Source: Crotalaria pallida (taxonomy: Eukaryota; Streptophyta; Magnoliopsida; Fabales; Fabaceae). Taken from it: a stretch of DNA of 64,000 nt. Where the stretch lies: positions 72,013,290-72,077,289 of the forward strand of contig CM075649.1 of NCBI GenBank assembly GCA_037953625.1. The letters run 5' to 3'. Numbering within the stretch: position 1 is the stretch's first letter; each line of letters opens with the position of its first letter. Positions 52,501 through 64,000 of the stretch are shown piece by piece. Both the position numbers and the translations under genes were made by a program. The notes beneath the pieces were generated by a model. That model had not been told where the DNA came from, ran no database searches, and saw only the letters and a list, made by a program, of their open reading frames with translations.

Positions 52501-53236
52501 CCTCCAAGGACTCATGCTACATCCTATACGTCCCTTGGGGCACCAAGTATTGTTTAGGATCATTCTAAAGGTTCTTATATGTCCTAATACACATTCCTAG
52601 ACCATTCTAAGCCTTCAGAATACCCTATTAACCATTCTACACTTGTTAGAGCCTCCAAGCACTCATGCTACATTCTATACGTCCCTTGGGGCACCAAGCA
52701 TTGTTTAGGATCATTCTAAAGGTTCTTATATGTCCTAATACACATTCCTAGACCATTCTAAGCCTTTAGAATACCCTATTAACCATTGTACACTTGTTAG
52801 AGCCTCCAAGGACTCGTGCAAAATCCTCTACGTCCCTTGGGGCACTAAGCATTGTTTAGGATCATTCTAAAGGTTCTTATAGATCCCTATACATATTCCT
52901 AGACGATACTAAGCCTTTAGAATACCCTATTAACCATTCTACACTTGTTAGAGCCTCTAAGGACTCATGCAAAATCCTCTACGTCCCTTGGGGCACTAAG
53001 CATTGTTTAGGATCATTCTAAAGGTTCTTATATGTCCTAATACACATTCCTAGACCATTCTAAGCCTTTAGAATACCCTATTAACCATTGTACACTTGTT
53101 AGAGCCTCCAAGGACTCGTGCAAAATCCTCTACGTCCCTTGGGGCACTAAGCATTGTTTAGGATCATTCTAAAGGTTCTTATATGTCCTAATACACATTC
53201 CTAGACCATTCTAAGCCTTTAGAATACCCTATTAAT
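49501..53236 (+). repeat. 4.07-kb higher-order block B, copy 2, with internal reshuffle
   Basis: It follows copy 1 directly; just before the start, copy 1's junction reads AAGGACTC and this one AAGCACTC. The match holds to about 52,783. There the copy jumps to units resembling 46,300-46,600, so TTCTTATAGATCCC appears again at 52,874, exactly 2,416 bp (16 units) after 50,458. It then rejoins the copy-1 order at an offset of 4,218 bp. The net effect is one extra unit, the trace of an internal unequal exchange. Confidence 0.75.
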
Positions 53237-55178
53237 CATTCTACACTTGTTAGAGCCTCCAAGCACTCATGCTACATCCTATACGTCCCTTGGGGCACCA
53301 AGCATTGTTTAGGATCATTCTAAAGGTTCTTATATGTCCTAATACACATTCCTAGACCATTCTAAGCCTTCAGAATACCCTATTAACCATTCTACACTTG
53401 TTAGAGCCTCCAAGGACTCATGCAAAATCCTCTACGTCCCTTGGGGCACTAAGCATTGTTTAGGATCATTCTAAAGGTTCTTATATGTCCTAATACACAT
53501 TCCTAAACCATTCTAAGCCTTTAGAATACTCTATTAACCATTCTACACTTGTTAGAGCCTCCAAGGACTCAAGCTACATCCTATACGTCCCTTGGGGCAC
53601 CAAGCATTGTTTAGGATCATTCTAAAGGTTCTTATATGTCCTAGTACACATTCCTAGACCATTCTAAGCCTTTAGAATACCCTATTAACCATTCTACACT
53701 TGTTAGAGCCTCCTAGGACTCATGCTACATCCTCTACGTCCCTTGGGGCACTAAGCATTGTTTAGGATCATTCTAAAGGTTCTTATATGTCCTAATACAC
53801 ATTCCTAGACCATTCTAAGCCCCATTAACCATTCTACACTTGTTAGAGCCTCCAAGGACTCATGCTACATCCTCTACGTCCCTTGGGGCACGAAGCATTG
53901 TTTAGGATCATTCTAAAGGTTCTTATATGTCCCAATACATATTCCTAGACGATACTAAGCCATTAGAATACCCTATTAACCATTCTACACTTGTTAGAGC
54001 CTCCAAGGACTCATGCTACATCCTATACATCCATTGGGGCACCAAGCATTGTTTAGGATCATTCTAAAGATTCTTATATGTCCCAATACACATTCCTAGA
54101 CCATTCTAAGCCTTTAGAATACTCTATTAACTATTTTACACTTGTTAGAGCCTCGAAGGACTCATACTACATCCTATACGTCCGTTGGGGCACCTAGGAT
54201 CATTTTAAAGGTTCTTATATGTCCTAGTACACATTCCTAGACCATTCTAAGCCTTTAGAATACCCTATTAACCATTCTACACTTGTTAGAGCCTCCTAGG
54301 ACTCATGCTACATCCTCTACGTCCCTTGGGGCACTAAGCATTGTTTATGATAATTCTAAAGGTTCTTATATGTCCCAATACATATTCCTAGACGATACTA
54401 AGCCTTTAGAATACCCTATTAACCATTCTACACTTGTTAGAGCCTCCTAAGACTCATGCTACATCCTCTACGTCCCTTGGGGCACTAAGCATTGTTTAGG
54501 ATCATTCCAAAGGTTCTTATATGTCCTAATACACATTCCTTGACCATTCTAAGCCTTTAGAATATCCTATTAACCATTCTACACTTGTTAGAGCCTCCAA
54601 CGACTCATGCAAAATCCTCTACATCCCTTGGGGCACGAAGCATTGTTTAGGATCATTCTAAAGGTAATTATATGTCCTAATACACATTCCTAGACCATTC
54701 TAAGCTTTTAGAATACCCTATTAACCATTCTACAATTGTTAGAGCCTCCAAGGACTCATGCAAAATCCTCTACGTCCCTTGGGGCACTAAGCATTGTTTA
54801 GGATCATTCTAAAGGTTCTTATATGTCCTAATACACATTCCTAGACCATTCTAAGCCTTTAGAATACCCTATTAACCATTGTACACTTGTTAGAGCCTCC
54901 AAGGACTCGTGCAAAATCCTCTACGTCCCTTGGGGCACTAAGCATTGTTTAGGATCATTCTAAAGGTTCTTATAGATCCCTATACATATTCCTAGACGAT
55001 ACTAAGCCTTTAGAATACCCTATTAACCATTCTACACTTGTTAGAGCCTCTAAGGACTCATGCAAAATCCTCTACGTCCCTTGGGGCACTAAGCATTGTT
55101 TAGGATCATTCTAAAGGTTCTTATATGTCCTAATACACATTCCTAGACCATTCTAAGCCTTCAGAATACCCTATTAAC
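53237..55178 (+). repeat. 1,942-bp 13-unit block C, copy 1
   Basis: Thirteen units (1,963 bp) less one 10-bp and one 11-bp deletion gives exactly 1,942. Anchors recur at +1,942: CTCAAGCTAC (53,569/55,511), the 11-bp-deleted unit (53,817/55,759), the 10-bp-deleted unit (54,187/56,129) and TTCTTATAGATCCC (54,967/56,909). Much of it also matches 44.7-46.6 kb at +8,576 bp, its likely source. The one difference from copy 2 that I found is ATACATCCATTGG near 54,026 here against ATACGTCCATTGG there. Confidence 0.85.
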
Positions 55179-57120
55179 CATTCTACACTTGTTAGAGCCT
55201 CCAAGCACTCATGCTACATCCTATACGTCCCTTGGGGCACCAAGCATTGTTTAGGATCATTCTAAAGGTTCTTATATGTCCTAATACACATTCCTAGACC
55301 ATTCTAAGCCTTCAGAATACCCTATTAACCATTCTACACTTGTTAGAGCCTCCAAGGACTCATGCAAAATCCTCTACGTCCCTTGGGGCACTAAGCATTG
55401 TTTAGGATCATTCTAAAGGTTCTTATATGTCCTAATACACATTCCTAAACCATTCTAAGCCTTTAGAATACTCTATTAACCATTCTACACTTGTTAGAGC
55501 CTCCAAGGACTCAAGCTACATCCTATACGTCCCTTGGGGCACCAAGCATTGTTTAGGATCATTCTAAAGGTTCTTATATGTCCTAGTACACATTCCTAGA
55601 CCATTCTAAGCCTTTAGAATACCCTATTAACCATTCTACACTTGTTAGAGCCTCCTAGGACTCATGCTACATCCTCTACGTCCCTTGGGGCACTAAGCAT
55701 TGTTTAGGATCATTCTAAAGGTTCTTATATGTCCTAATACACATTCCTAGACCATTCTAAGCCCCATTAACCATTCTACACTTGTTAGAGCCTCCAAGGA
55801 CTCATGCTACATCCTCTACGTCCCTTGGGGCACGAAGCATTGTTTAGGATCATTCTAAAGGTTCTTATATGTCCCAATACATATTCCTAGACGATACTAA
55901 GCCATTAGAATACCCTATTAACCATTCTACACTTGTTAGAGCCTCCAAGGACTCATGCTACATCCTATACGTCCATTGGGGCACCAAGCATTGTTTAGGA
56001 TCATTCTAAAGATTCTTATATGTCCCAATACACATTCCTAGACCATTCTAAGCCTTTAGAATACTCTATTAACTATTTTACACTTGTTAGAGCCTCGAAG
56101 GACTCATACTACATCCTATACGTCCGTTGGGGCACCTAGGATCATTTTAAAGGTTCTTATATGTCCTAGTACACATTCCTAGACCATTCTAAGCCTTTAG
56201 AATACCCTATTAACCATTCTACACTTGTTAGAGCCTCCTAGGACTCATGCTACATCCTCTACGTCCCTTGGGGCACTAAGCATTGTTTATGATAATTCTA
56301 AAGGTTCTTATATGTCCCAATACATATTCCTAGACGATACTAAGCCTTTAGAATACCCTATTAACCATTCTACACTTGTTAGAGCCTCCTAAGACTCATG
56401 CTACATCCTCTACGTCCCTTGGGGCACTAAGCATTGTTTAGGATCATTCCAAAGGTTCTTATATGTCCTAATACACATTCCTTGACCATTCTAAGCCTTT
56501 AGAATATCCTATTAACCATTCTACACTTGTTAGAGCCTCCAACGACTCATGCAAAATCCTCTACATCCCTTGGGGCACGAAGCATTGTTTAGGATCATTC
56601 TAAAGGTAATTATATGTCCTAATACACATTCCTAGACCATTCTAAGCTTTTAGAATACCCTATTAACCATTCTACAATTGTTAGAGCCTCCAAGGACTCA
56701 TGCAAAATCCTCTACGTCCCTTGGGGCACTAAGCATTGTTTAGGATCATTCTAAAGGTTCTTATATGTCCTAATACACATTCCTAGACCATTCTAAGCCT
56801 TTAGAATACCCTATTAACCATTGTACACTTGTTAGAGCCTCCAAGGACTCGTGCAAAATCCTCTACGTCCCTTGGGGCACTAAGCATTGTTTAGGATCAT
56901 TCTAAAGGTTCTTATAGATCCCTATACATATTCCTAGACGATACTAAGCCTTTAGAATACCCTATTAACCATTCTACACTTGTTAGAGCCTCTAAGGACT
57001 CATGCAAAATCCTCTACGTCCCTTGGGGCACTAAGCATTGTTTAGGATCATTCTAAAGGTTCTTATATGTCCTAATACACATTCCTAGACCATTCTAAGC
57101 CTTCAGAATACCCTATTAAC
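55179..57120 (+). repeat. 1,942-bp 13-unit block C, copy 2
   Basis: Direct tandem copy of 53,237-55,178 and almost identical to it. The sequence after it keeps following copy order until about 57,214, where TTCTTAGATG replaces TTCTTATATG and the array moves into block-B type units. Confidence 0.85.
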
Positions 57121-58949
57121 CATTCTACACTTGTTAGAGCCTCCAAGCACTCATGCTACATCCTATACGTCCCTTGGGGCACCAAGCATTGTTTAGGATC
57201 ATTCTAAAGGTTCTTAGATGTCCTAATACACATTCCTAGACCATTCTAAGCCTTTAGAATACCCTATTAACCATTCTAAACTTGTTAGAGCCTCCAAGGA
57301 CTCATGCAAAATCCTCTACGTCCCTTGGGGCACTAAGCATTGTTTAGGATCATTCTAAAGGTTCTTATATGTCCTAATACACATTCCTAGACCATTCTAA
57401 GCCTTTAGAATACCCTATTAACCATTCTACACTTGTTAGAGCCTCTAAGGACTCATGCAAAATCCTCTACGTCCCTTGGGGCACTAAGCATTGTTTAGGA
57501 TCATTCCAACGGTTCTTATATGTCCTAATACACATTCCTTGACCATTCTAAGCCTTTAGAATACCATATTAACCATTCTACACTTGTTAGAGCCTCCAAG
57601 CACTCATGCTACATCCTATACGTCCCTTGGGGCACCAAGCATTGTTTAGGATCATTCTAAAGGTTCTTATATGTCCTAATACACATTCCTAGACCATTCT
57701 AAGCCTTCAGAATACCCTATTAACCATTCTACACTTGTTAGAGCCTCCAAGCACTCATGCTACATTCTATACGTCCCTTGGGGCACCAAGCATTGTTTAG
57801 GATCATTCTAAAGGTTCTTATATGTCCTAATACACATTCCTAGACCATTCTAAGCCTTTAGAATACCCTATTAATCATTCTACACTTGTTAGAGCCTCCA
57901 AGCACTCATGCTACATCCTCTACGTCCCTTGGGGCACTAAGCATTGTTTAGGATCATTCTAAAGGTTCTTATATGTCCCTATACATATTCCGAGACGATA
58001 CTAAGCCTTTAGAATACCCTATTAACAATTCTACACTTGTTAGAGCCTCTAAGGACTCATGCAAAATCCTCTATGTCCCTTGGGGCACTAAGCATTGTTT
58101 AGGATCATTCTAAAGGTTCTTATCTGTCCTAATACACATTCCTAGACCATTCTAAGCCTTCAGAATACCCTATTAACCATTCTACACTTGTTAGAGCCTC
58201 CAAGCACTCATGCTACATCCTATACGTCCCTTGGGGCACCAAGCATTGTTTAGGATCATTCTAAAGGTTCTTATATGTCCTAATACACATTCCTAGACCA
58301 TTCTAAGCCTTTAGAATACCCTATTAACCATTCTACACTTGTGAGAGCCTCCAAGGACTCATGCAAAATCCTCTACGTCCCTTGGGGCACTAAGCATTGT
58401 TTAGGATCATTCTAAAGGTTCTTATATGTCCCAATACATATTCCTAGACGATACTAAGCCCTTAGAATACCCTATTAACCATTCTACACATGTTAGGGCC
58501 TCCAACGACTCATGCAAAATCCTCTACGTCCATTGGGGCACGAAGCATTGTTTAGGATCATTCTAAAGGTTCTTGTATGTCCCAATACATATTCCTAGAC
58601 GATACTAAGCCTTTAGAATACCCTATTAACCATTCTACACTTGTTAGAGCCTCCAAGCACTCATGCTACATCCTATACGTCCCTTGGGGCACCAAGCATT
58701 GTTTAGGATCATTCTAAAGGTTCTTAGATGTCCTAATACACATTCCTAGACCATTCTAAGCCTTTAGAATACCCTATTAACCATTCTAAACTTGTTAGAG
58801 CCTCCAAGGACTCATGCAAAATCCTCTACGTCCCTTGGGGCACTAAGCATTGTTTAGGATCATTCTAAAGGTTCTTATATGTCCCTATACATATTCCGAG
58901 ACGATACTAAGCCTTTAGAATACCCTATTAACAATTCTACACTTGTTAG
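57121..58949 (+). repeat. Third, partial block-B segment
   Basis: TTCTTAGATG at 57,211 corresponds to 46,693 and 50,760, and the later TATCTGTCC, CATGTTAGGGCC (near 58,490) and TTCTTGTATG (near 58,573) units keep block-B order, so this is a third copy of that part. A private change, ATTCCGAGACG, occurs twice (near 57,988 and 58,894), showing a local duplication of about six units inside this copy. No gene. Confidence 0.75.
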
Positions 58950-61909
58950 AGCCTCTAAGGACTCATGCAAAATCCTCTATGTCCCTTGGGGCACTAAGCA
59001 TTGTTTAGGATCATTCTAAAGGTTCTTATCTGTCCTAATACACATTCCTAGACCATTCTAAGCCTTCAGAATACCCTATTAACCATTCTACACTTGTTAG
59101 AGCCTCCAAGCACTCATGCTACATTCTATACGTCCCTTGGGGCACCAAGCATTGTTTAGGATCATTCTAAAGGTTCTTGTATGTCCCAATACATATTCCT
59201 AGACGATACTAAGCCTTTAGAATACCCTATTAACCATTCTACACTTGTTAGAGCCTCCTAGGACTCATGCTACATCCTCTACGTCCCTTGGGGCACTAAG
59301 CATTGTTTAGGATCATTCTAAAGGTTCTTATATGTCCTAATACACATTCCTAGACCATTCTAAGCCTTTAGAATACCCTATTAACCATTCTACACTTGTT
59401 AGAGCCTCTAAGGACTCATGCAAAATCCTCTACGTCCCTTGGGGCACTAAACATTGTTTAGGATCATTCCAAAGGTTCTTATATGTCCTAATACACATTC
59501 CTTGACCATTCTAAGCCTTTAGAATACTCTCTTAACCATTCTACACTTGTTAGAGCCTCCAAGGACTCATGCTACATCCTCTACGTCCCTTGGGGCACCA
59601 AGCATTGTTTAGGATCATTCTAAAGGTTCTTATATGTCCTAATACACATTCCTAGACCATTCCAAGCCTTTAGAATACCCTATTAACCATTCTACACTTG
59701 TTAGAGCCTCCAAGGACTCATGCTACATCCTATACGTCCCTTGGGGCACCAAGTATTGTTTAGGATCATTCTAAAGGTTCTTATATGTCCTAATACACAT
59801 TCCTAGACCATTCTAAGCCTTCAGAATACCCTATTAACCATTCTACACTTGTTAGAGCCTCCAAGCACTCATGCTACATTCTATACGTCCCTTGGGGCAC
59901 CAAGCATTGTTTAGGATCATTCTAAAGGTTCTTATATGTCCTAATACACATTCCTAGACCATTCTAAGCCTTTAGAATACCCTATTAATCATTCTACACT
60001 TGTTAGAACCTCCAAGCACTCATGCTACATCCTATACGTCCCTTGGGGAACCAAGCATTGTTTAGGATCATTCTAAAGGTTCTTATATGTCCTAATACAC
60101 ATTCCTAGACCATTCTAAGCCTTTAGAATACCCTATTAACCATTGTACACTTGTTAGAGCCTCCAAGGACTCGTGCAAAATCCTCTACGTCCCTTGGGGC
60201 ACTAAGCATTGTTTAGGATCATTCTAAAGGTTCTTATATGTCCTAATACACATTCCTAGACCATTCTAAGCCTTTAGAATACCCTATTAATCATTCTACA
60301 CTTGTTAGAGCCTCCAAGCACTCATGCTACATCCTATACGTCCCTTGGGGCACCAAGCATTGTTTAGGATCATTCTAAAGGTTCTTATATGTCCTAATAC
60401 ACATTCCTAGACCATTCTAAGCCTTCAGAATACCCTATTAACCATTCTACACTTGTTAGAGCCTCCAAGCAATCATGCTACATTCTATACGTCCCTTGGG
60501 GCACCAAGCATTGTTTAGGATCATTCTAAAGGTTCTTATATGTCCTAATACACATTCCTAGACCATTCTAAGCCTTTAGAATACCCTATTAATCATTCTA
60601 CACTTGTTAGAGCCTCCAAGCACTCATGCTACATCCTATACGTCCCTTGGGGCACCAAGCATTGTTTAGGATCATTCTAAAGGTTCTTATATGTCCTAAT
60701 ACACATTCCTAGACCATTCTAAGTCTTTAGAATACCCTATTAACCATTGTACACTTGTTAGAGCCTCCAAGGACTCGTGCAAAATCCTCTACGTCCCTTG
60801 GGGCACTAAGCATTGTTTAGGATCATTCTAAAGGTTCTTATATGTCCCTATACATATTCGTACACGATACTAAGCCTTTAGAACACCCTATTAACCATTC
60901 TACACTTGTTTGAGCCTCCTAGGACTCATGCTACATCCTCTACGTCCCTTGGGGCATTATGCATTGTTTAGGATCATTCTAAAGGTTCTCATATGTCCCA
61001 ATACATATTCCTAGACGATACTAAGCCTTTAGAATACCCTATAAACCATTCTACACTTGTTAGAGCCTCCAAGGACTCATGCTACATCCTATACGTCCCT
61101 TGGGGCACCAAGTATTGTTTAGGATCATTCTAAAGGTTCTTATATGTCCTAATACACATTCCTAGACCATTCTAAGCCTTCAGAATACCCTATTAACCAT
61201 TCTACACTTGTTAAAGCCTCCAAGCACTCATGCTACATTCTATACGTCCCTTGGGGCACCAAGCATTGTTTAGGATCATTCTAAAGGTTCTTATATGTCC
61301 TAATACACATTCCTAGACCATTCTAAGCCTTTAGAATACCCTATTAACCATTCTACACTTGTTAGAGCCTCCAAGCACTCATGCTACATTCTATACGTCC
61401 CTTGGGGCACCAAGCATTGTTTAGGATCATTCTAAAGGTTCTTATATGTCCTAATACACATTCCTAGACCATTCTAAGCCTTTAGAATACCCTATTAACC
61501 ATTCTACACATGTTAGAGCCTCCAAGGACTCATGCAAAATCCTCTACGTCCCTTGGGGCAATAAGCATTGTTTAGGATCATTCTAAAGGTTCTTATATGT
61601 CCCAATACATATTCCTAGACGATACTAAGCCTTTAGAATACCCTATTAACCATTCTACACTTGTTAGAGCCTCCAACGACTCATGCAAAATCCTCTACGT
61701 CCCTTGGGGCACGAAGCATTGTTTAGGATCATTCTAAAGGTTCTTATATGTCCTGATACACATTCCTAGACCATTCTAAGCCTTTAGAATACCCTATTAA
61801 CCATTCTACACTTGTTAGAGCCTCTAAGGACTCATGCAAAATCTTCTATGTCCCTTAGGGCACTAAGCATTATTTAGGATCATTCTAAAGGTTCTTATAT
61901 GTCCTAATA
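58950..61909 (+). repeat. 2,869-bp 19-unit block D, copy 1
   Basis: Anchors recur at exactly +2,869 bp (19 units): GGTTCTTGTA (59,172/62,041), GGATCATTCCAAAGG (59,461/62,330), GGGGAACCAAGC (60,046/62,915) and TATGTCCCTATACATATTCG (60,841/63,710). Clean matching starts near 59,041 and is partial before that. A difference between copies is GAACACCC near 60,891 here against GAATACCC in copy 2. Inside the block the CATTGTACAC / GACTCGTGC unit recurs 604 bp (4 units) apart, at 60,141 and 60,745. Confidence 0.85.
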
Positions 61910-64000
61910 CACATTCCTAGACCATTCCAAGCCTTCAGAATACCCTATTAACCATTCTACACTTGTTAGAGCCTCCAAGCACTCATGCTACATTCTATAC
62001 GTCCCTTGGGGCACCAAGCATTGTTTAGGATCATTCTAAAGGTTCTTGTATGTCCCAATACATATTCCTAGACGATACTAAGCCTTTAGAATACCCTATT
62101 AACCATTCTACACTTGTTAGAGCCTCCTAGGACTCATGCTACATCCTCTACGTCCCTTGGGGCACTAAGCATTGTTTAGGATCATTCTAAAGGTTCTTAT
62201 ATGTCCTAATACACATTCCTAGACCATTCTAAGCCTTTAGAATACCCTATTAACCATTCTACACTTGTTAGAGCCTCTAAGGACTCATGCAAAATCCTCT
62301 ACGTCCCTTGGGGCACTAAACATTGTTTAGGATCATTCCAAAGGTTCTTATATGTCCTAATACACATTCCTTGACCATTCTAAGCCTTTAGAATACTCTC
62401 TTAACCATTCTACACTTGTTAGAGCCTCCAAGGACTCATGCTACATCCTCTACGTCCCTTGGGGCACCAAGCATTGTTTAGGATCATTCTAAAGGTTCTT
62501 ATATGTCCTAATACACATTCCTAGACCATTCCAAGCCTTTAGAATACCCTATTAACCATTCTACACTTGTTAGAGCCTCCAAGGACTCATGCTACATCCT
62601 ATACGTCCCTTGGGGCACCAAGTATTGTTTAGGATCATTCTAAAGGTTCTTATATGTCCTAATACACATTCCTAGACCATTCTAAGCCTTCAGAATACCC
62701 TATTAACCATTCTACACTTGTTAGAGCCTCCAAGCACTCATGCTACATTCTATACGTCCCTTGGGGCACCAAGCATTGTTTAGGATCATTCTAAAGGTTC
62801 TTATATGTCCTAATACACATTCCTAGACCATTCTAAGCCTTTAGAATACCCTATTAATCATTCTACACTTGTTAGAACCTCCAAGCACTCATGCTACATC
62901 CTATACGTCCCTTGGGGAACCAAGCATTGTTTAGGATCATTCTAAAGGTTCTTATATGTCCTAATACACATTCCTAGACCATTCTAAGCCTTTAGAATAC
63001 CCTATTAACCATTGTACACTTGTTAGAGCCTCCAAGGACTCGTGCAAAATCCTCTACGTCCCTTGGGGCACTAAGCATTGTTTAGGATCATTCTAAAGGT
63101 TCTTATATGTCCTAATACACATTCCTAGACCATTCTAAGCCTTTAGAATACCCTATTAATCATTCTACACTTGTTAGAGCCTCCAAGCACTCATGCTACA
63201 TCCTATACGTCCCTTGGGGCACCAAGCATTGTTTAGGATCATTCTAAAGGTTCTTATATGTCCTAATACACATTCCTAGACCATTCTAAGCCTTCAGAAT
63301 ACCCTATTAACCATTCTACACTTGTTAGAGCCTCCAAGCAATCATGCTACATTCTATACGTCCCTTGGGGCACCAAGCATTGTTTAGGATCATTCTAAAG
63401 GTTCTTATATGTCCTAATACACATTCCTAGACCATTCTAAGCCTTTAGAATACCCTATTAATCATTCTACACTTGTTAGAGCCTCCAAGCACTCATGCTA
63501 CATCCTATACGTCCCTTGGGGCACCAAGCATTGTTTAGGATCATTCTAAAGGTTCTTATATGTCCTAATACACATTCCTAGACCATTCTAAGCCTTTAGA
63601 ATACCCTATTAACCATTGTACACTTGTTAGAGCCTCCAAGGACTCGTGCAAAATCCTCTACGTCCCTTGGGGCACTAAGCATTGTTTAGGATCATTCTAA
63701 AGGTTCTTATATGTCCCTATACATATTCGTACACGATACTAAGCCTTTAGAATACCCTATTAACCATTCTACACTTGTTTGAGCCTCCTAGGACTCATGC
63801 TACATCCTCTACGTCCCTTGGGGCATTATGCATTGTTTAGGATCATTCTAAAGGTTCTCATATGTCCCAATACATATTCCTAGACGATACTAAGCCTTTA
63901 GAATACCCTATAAACCATTCTACACTTGTTAGAGCCTCCAAGGACTCATGCTACATCCTATACGTCCCTTGGGGCACCAAGTATTGTTTAGGATCATTCT
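61910..64000 (+). repeat. 2,869-bp 19-unit block D, copy 2 (cut by the window end)
   Basis: Second tandem copy; 2,091 of its 2,869 bp lie in the window. It preserves the rare unit pair with ATTCGTACACG, TTGTTTGAGCC, GGGGCATTATGC, TTCTCATATG and CCTATAAACC (63,715-63,915; copy 1 at 60,846-61,046). The window stops at unit position 50 of the unit begun at 63,951, with no sign that the array is ending. Confidence 0.85.

Larger units (their letters stand above)
1..64000 (+). repeat. 151-bp tandem satellite array, about 424 units
   Basis: The whole window is head-to-tail copies of one unit. Unit starts fall at 1, 152, 303, 454 and 605, exactly 151 bp apart, and the last one located is at 63,951. 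That interval fits 424 units with a net loss of about 74 bp, in line with the eight short internal deletions (10 or 11 bp), one insertion of about 29 bp and scattered 1-2 bp gaps that I could find. The unit is about 41% GC, with roughly 41 C, 21 G, 41 A and 48 T. No inverted block, unrelated insertion or array edge was seen, so both ends lie outside the window. Unrelated units differ at roughly a tenth of positions, while copies in recent duplications are nearly identical. Length and arrangement match centromeric or heterochromatic satellites of plants and animals. I do not recognise the family, so any centromeric role is inferred. Confidence 0.99.

Noticed and set aside
1..64000. CRISPR array (regular repeats with spacers)
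   Set aside because: The repeated unit is 151 bp with no unique spacers, every base of the unit recurs, and no cas-like coding sequence is present.
1..64000. Recognition of a named satellite family or species
   Set aside because: The unit does not match the centromeric satellites I can recall (human alpha, mouse minor, rice, maize, Arabidopsis, soybean, grape). Without a database search any name would be a guess.

Overview
The window is one uninterrupted tandem satellite array. I see no protein gene, RNA gene, transposon, CRISPR array or other single-copy sequence in any of the 64,000 bases. The unit is 151 bp long, about 41% GC, and head-to-tail in a single orientation. Taking the first base as unit position 1, position 1 recurs at 152, 303, 454 and 605, and the last recurrence I located is at 63,951. 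That gives about 424 complete units plus a 50-base partial unit, with a net loss of about 74 bp against a perfect 151-bp register. The array runs off both window edges, so its full length is unknown.

Organism: a long, single-orientation, near-nucleosome-length satellite with higher-order structure is typical of centromeric or other constitutive heterochromatin in plants and animals. It does not fit a bacterial or viral genome. I do not recognise the family and cannot name the species. A centromeric role is an inference from array type only.

Unit architecture (unit coordinates): an imperfectly conserved CTTGG/CCAAG dyad at 18-31, a TTTAG/CTAAA dyad at 37-53 overlapping the single GATC site at 42-45, a perfect 7-bp dyad at 88-105, and a bulged dyad at 133-148. 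The heptamer CATTCTA occurs at 45, 87 and 117, with the related CATTCCTA at 76. One CpG, at 13-14 (TACGTCCC), is present in most units. The + strand has about twice as many C as G.

Layout, from diagnostic variants tracked by eye: (a) 1-3,281 has an 8-unit duplication followed by a 7-unit one, showing an unequal-exchange breakpoint. (b) 3,282-8,164 is a mosaic with 1,809-bp and 3,620-bp spaced copies and a divergent two-unit island at 6,492-6,792. (c) 8,165-16,394 has three copies of a block of about 2.1 kb, the last two spaced by 2,265 bp (15 units). (d) 16,395-28,500 is highly homogenised, with a 1,508-bp tandem duplication, 8-unit spacing, four consecutive copies of one variant unit at 23,754-24,357, and a 2,869-bp spaced duplication. 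(e) 28,500-34,900 has dimer repeats, one rearranged unit with a 9-bp minisatellite, and blocks spaced by about 3.02-3.47 kb. (f) 34,900-43,900 has a clean 1,205-bp duplication, trimer repeats and a 2,716-bp spaced copy. (g) 43,900-58,950 is built from a block of about 4.07 kb and a 1,942-bp 13-unit block marked by 10-bp and 11-bp deletions. (h) 58,950-64,000 is a 2,869-bp (19-unit) tandem duplication cut by the window end.

The interest of the window lies in how the array evolves: nested segmental duplications of many lengths (2, 3, 4, 7, 8, 10, 13, 15, 19 and about 27 units) instead of one fixed higher-order repeat, together with a dyad-rich, strand-asymmetric, CpG-poor unit. Three 74-codon open frames exist, but they are chance frames inside the satellite.
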